This document shows positions 23,912 through 25,067 of a DNA stretch of 25,067 bases, piece by piece. The notes beneath the pieces are model-generated. The model searched no databases and had not been told where the DNA came from. It worked only from the letters and a program-made list of their open reading frames with translations. Source of the stretch: Desulfobacteraceae bacterium (GTDB lineage Bacteria; Desulfobacterota; Desulfobacteria; Desulfobacterales; Desulfobacteraceae); the NCBI GenBank assembly GCA_015486915.1, contig WFQS01000328.1, forward strand, positions 1 to 25,067, in the 5' to 3' direction. Both the position numbers and the translations under genes were made by a program. Numbering within the stretch: the stretch's first letter is position 1; every line of letters begins with the position of its first letter.

Positions 23912-24001
23912 ATGAAACTCCTGTAAAGTACCTTGAATTATTAGAGTTTCATTTTTTGTTGAGAGGCAGTCTGAGAGTCACCAGATCGGCCTCATGGCCT
24001 A
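23912..24001. repeat. Composite intergenic repeat, copy 2, ending in hairpin copy J
   Basis: ATGAAACTC (23912-23920) pairs with GAGTTTCAT (23944-23952) around TACCTTGAAT, then come GTTGAGAGGCAG, TGAGAGTC, CCAGATC and the hairpin GGCC-TCAT-GGCC (23988-23999). The first part shares about 30 of 34 bases with copy 1 at 19278. The hairpin's last base overlaps the stop codon of the unknown gene (23999-24001). Confidence 0.85.
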
Positions 24002-25067
24002 TATATAGTTTAAAACGTGTGCTCTCAACCGGGATAAATTAAGAAAAAGCTCGTCCTCAGTTTTTTTTTTAAACATTCCGTTTAAATACTGCATACTACA
24101 CCAATCCTCATCAATTTTATTATCCTGCCCACGTCTTGGGCAAAAAGGTATCAATTTTATATCGTCTACATCAAATTTTTTTCCCATTTCAGAACAAATT
24201 TTTTTTCTTACTCTAAGAATCATACCTTCATAATATGAGTCATTCCTATGGCCTGTAAAAATAAGAAGATGAAACCCGGAACCTGTTTTCCCGTCAGCAT
24301 TAAGGACTTCAACAATCAAGGAATCTTCGCATAGATCTATCTCTTCTACAATTGCATTTATAAAATGAAAGGGATAAAACAAGCCGTTTCTTGAAGGTAT
24401 GATTAATCCGGCAAACATATATTCAAAACATGTCTTTGACAGAATACAGGAAGTCGGAATATATGAGTCTTCTTCATTTTCCGATGAATAGCCTGATGAA
24501 GTACTTACCGAAAAAAGACCGGTGCAGCCCAATGCTTCAACAGTGCCGTCCTCAAACATTCCCATCTGCCATTTTCTGCCCGGCATGGGTAAAACATTCT
24601 GAAAGGCTTGTCCTTTGTGCCTTCTGGAAAATAAAAGGCAGCCCCCCATGGACACGTTCCATACCATACATCCTGCAGGAATATCTTCAAGTTGGAGTTT
24701 ATCAATAAATACGTTCCAGGCAAACAAATCCGAATCTTCTGAGGGATCCCTGAACCACGATTTTACCACATCTGCTATAGCGACAGGATGTTCCATGAGC
24801 AAGTTCCTCAATTCCGGATTAATACCCAAAATTTTTAAAGAATGTGCTCTTAATAGTTCAGGTTGTTTTGCAATATCTTTTATTGAACAATGAATATATG
24901 TCGCTCCGTTGAGAAATACGGAAAGAATAAACGAAGGCTGAGTTAAAATTTCGTTAAATCCGGGAGCGAAAAATGCTTCACCGGGAACAAGTCCCAATCC
25001 TATGATACCATCCCGTATTCCCGAAAAAAACAACAAATCCGAACTTACCGGCCTTGGAGTGGCAATA
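23999..25067 (-). CDS. Unknown T6SS-linked protein, 5' end missing
   Basis: The frame is open to the window edge, so the N-terminus is not seen; at least 355 residues are present. There is no signal peptide in the visible part. Landmarks: GAGCMVWNVSMGG-like segment (IPAGCMVWNVSMGGCLLF), GRKWQMGMFEDGTVEALG, IIPSRNGLFYPFHF and a long charged C-terminal part with basic runs. I do not recognise the family. It precedes tssB by about 126 bases and runs in the same direction, so an accessory T6SS role is plausible but only by position. Hairpin copy J overlaps the stop. Confidence 0.7.
   Translation of the reverse strand, partial: IATPRPVSSDLLFFSGIRDGIIGLGLVPGEAFFAPGFNEILTQPSFILSVFLNGATYIHCSIKDIAKQPELLRAHSLKILGINPELRNLLMEHPVAIADVVKSWFRDPSEDSDLFAWNVFIDKLQLEDIPAGCMVWNVSMGGCLLFSRRHKGQAFQNVLPMPGRKWQMGMFEDGTVEALGCTGLFSVSTSSGYSSENEEDSYIPTSCILSKTCFEYMFAGLIIPSRNGLFYPFHFINAIVEEIDLCEDSLIVEVLNADGKTGSGFHLLIFTGHRNDSYYEGMILRVRKKICSEMGKKFDVDDIKLIPFCPRRGQDNKIDEDWCSMQYLNGMFKKKTEDELFLNLSRLRAHVLNYI

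Noticed and set aside
1..25067. CRISPR arrays, rRNA and tRNA genes
   Set aside because: No regularly spaced direct repeats of 24-40 bases and no recognisable rRNA or tRNA sequence were seen; the dispersed repeats have irregular spacing and are short hairpins.

Overview
The window looks like an AT-rich, Gram-negative bacterial chromosome, most likely a deltaproteobacterial sulfate reducer of the Desulfobacterales type. That placement is an inference from gene content and codon use: a jag-mnmE locus, a CxxCxxCC protein, a dCache/HAMP/SpoIIE phosphatase and a type VI secretion (T6SS) cluster. There is no rRNA or single diagnostic marker to prove it. I saw no rRNA, tRNA or CRISPR array.

Layout. 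(1) 2-1955, + strand: the 3' part of jag, then mnmE, as often found near bacterial origins. (2) 1956-2332: a gene-free spacer holding a 184-bp GC-rich imperfect palindrome between two direct copies of a small hairpin repeat. (3) 2333-3342: a CxxCxxCC metal-cluster protein and a small unknown protein, closely spaced. (4) 3343-5867: an accessory stretch with a broken ORF that begins like the phosphatase gene downstream, a candidate papain/NlpC-P60-like hydrolase (possible toxin), a disturbed C-terminal tail, an IS-end-like sequence and a remnant of an Rpn-family nuclease gene. (5) 5868-13913: two converging gene groups. The + group is a dCache-HAMP-SpoIIE phosphatase, a divergent D-Ala-D-Ala-ligase-like ATP-grasp enzyme and an orphan ABC-type solute-binding protein. 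The - group is an enlarged DapF-like epimerase and an MFS transporter fused to two sensor modules. An amino-acid epimerase, an ATP-grasp ligase, an exporter-like carrier and a binding protein with no ABC permease could together make, export and sense a small D-amino-acid compound. This is my main candidate for an undescribed system. (6) 14009-25067, - strand: a T6SS cluster. In transcription order it runs: unknown protein (cut by the window edge), tssB, tssC, hcp, tssK, tssE, a stand-alone VgrG-tip-like beta-helix protein, tssF, tssL, and a 684-aa unknown protein. TssG, TssM, TssH, TssJ, TssA and a full VgrG are not in the window.

A short dispersed repeat ties the window together. It is a 4-5 bp hairpin with a TCAT/ATGA loop, usually flanked by AGATC on one side and TTATA on the other. 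About nine copies plus two half copies lie between genes. The stem sequence differs between copies (CGGCC/GGCCG, CCGCC/GGCGG, CTGCC/GGCAG, CAGCC/GGCTG) while pairing is kept, so the structure seems to be what is maintained. Several copies touch stop codons, and one identical inverted pair brackets the 684-aa gene.
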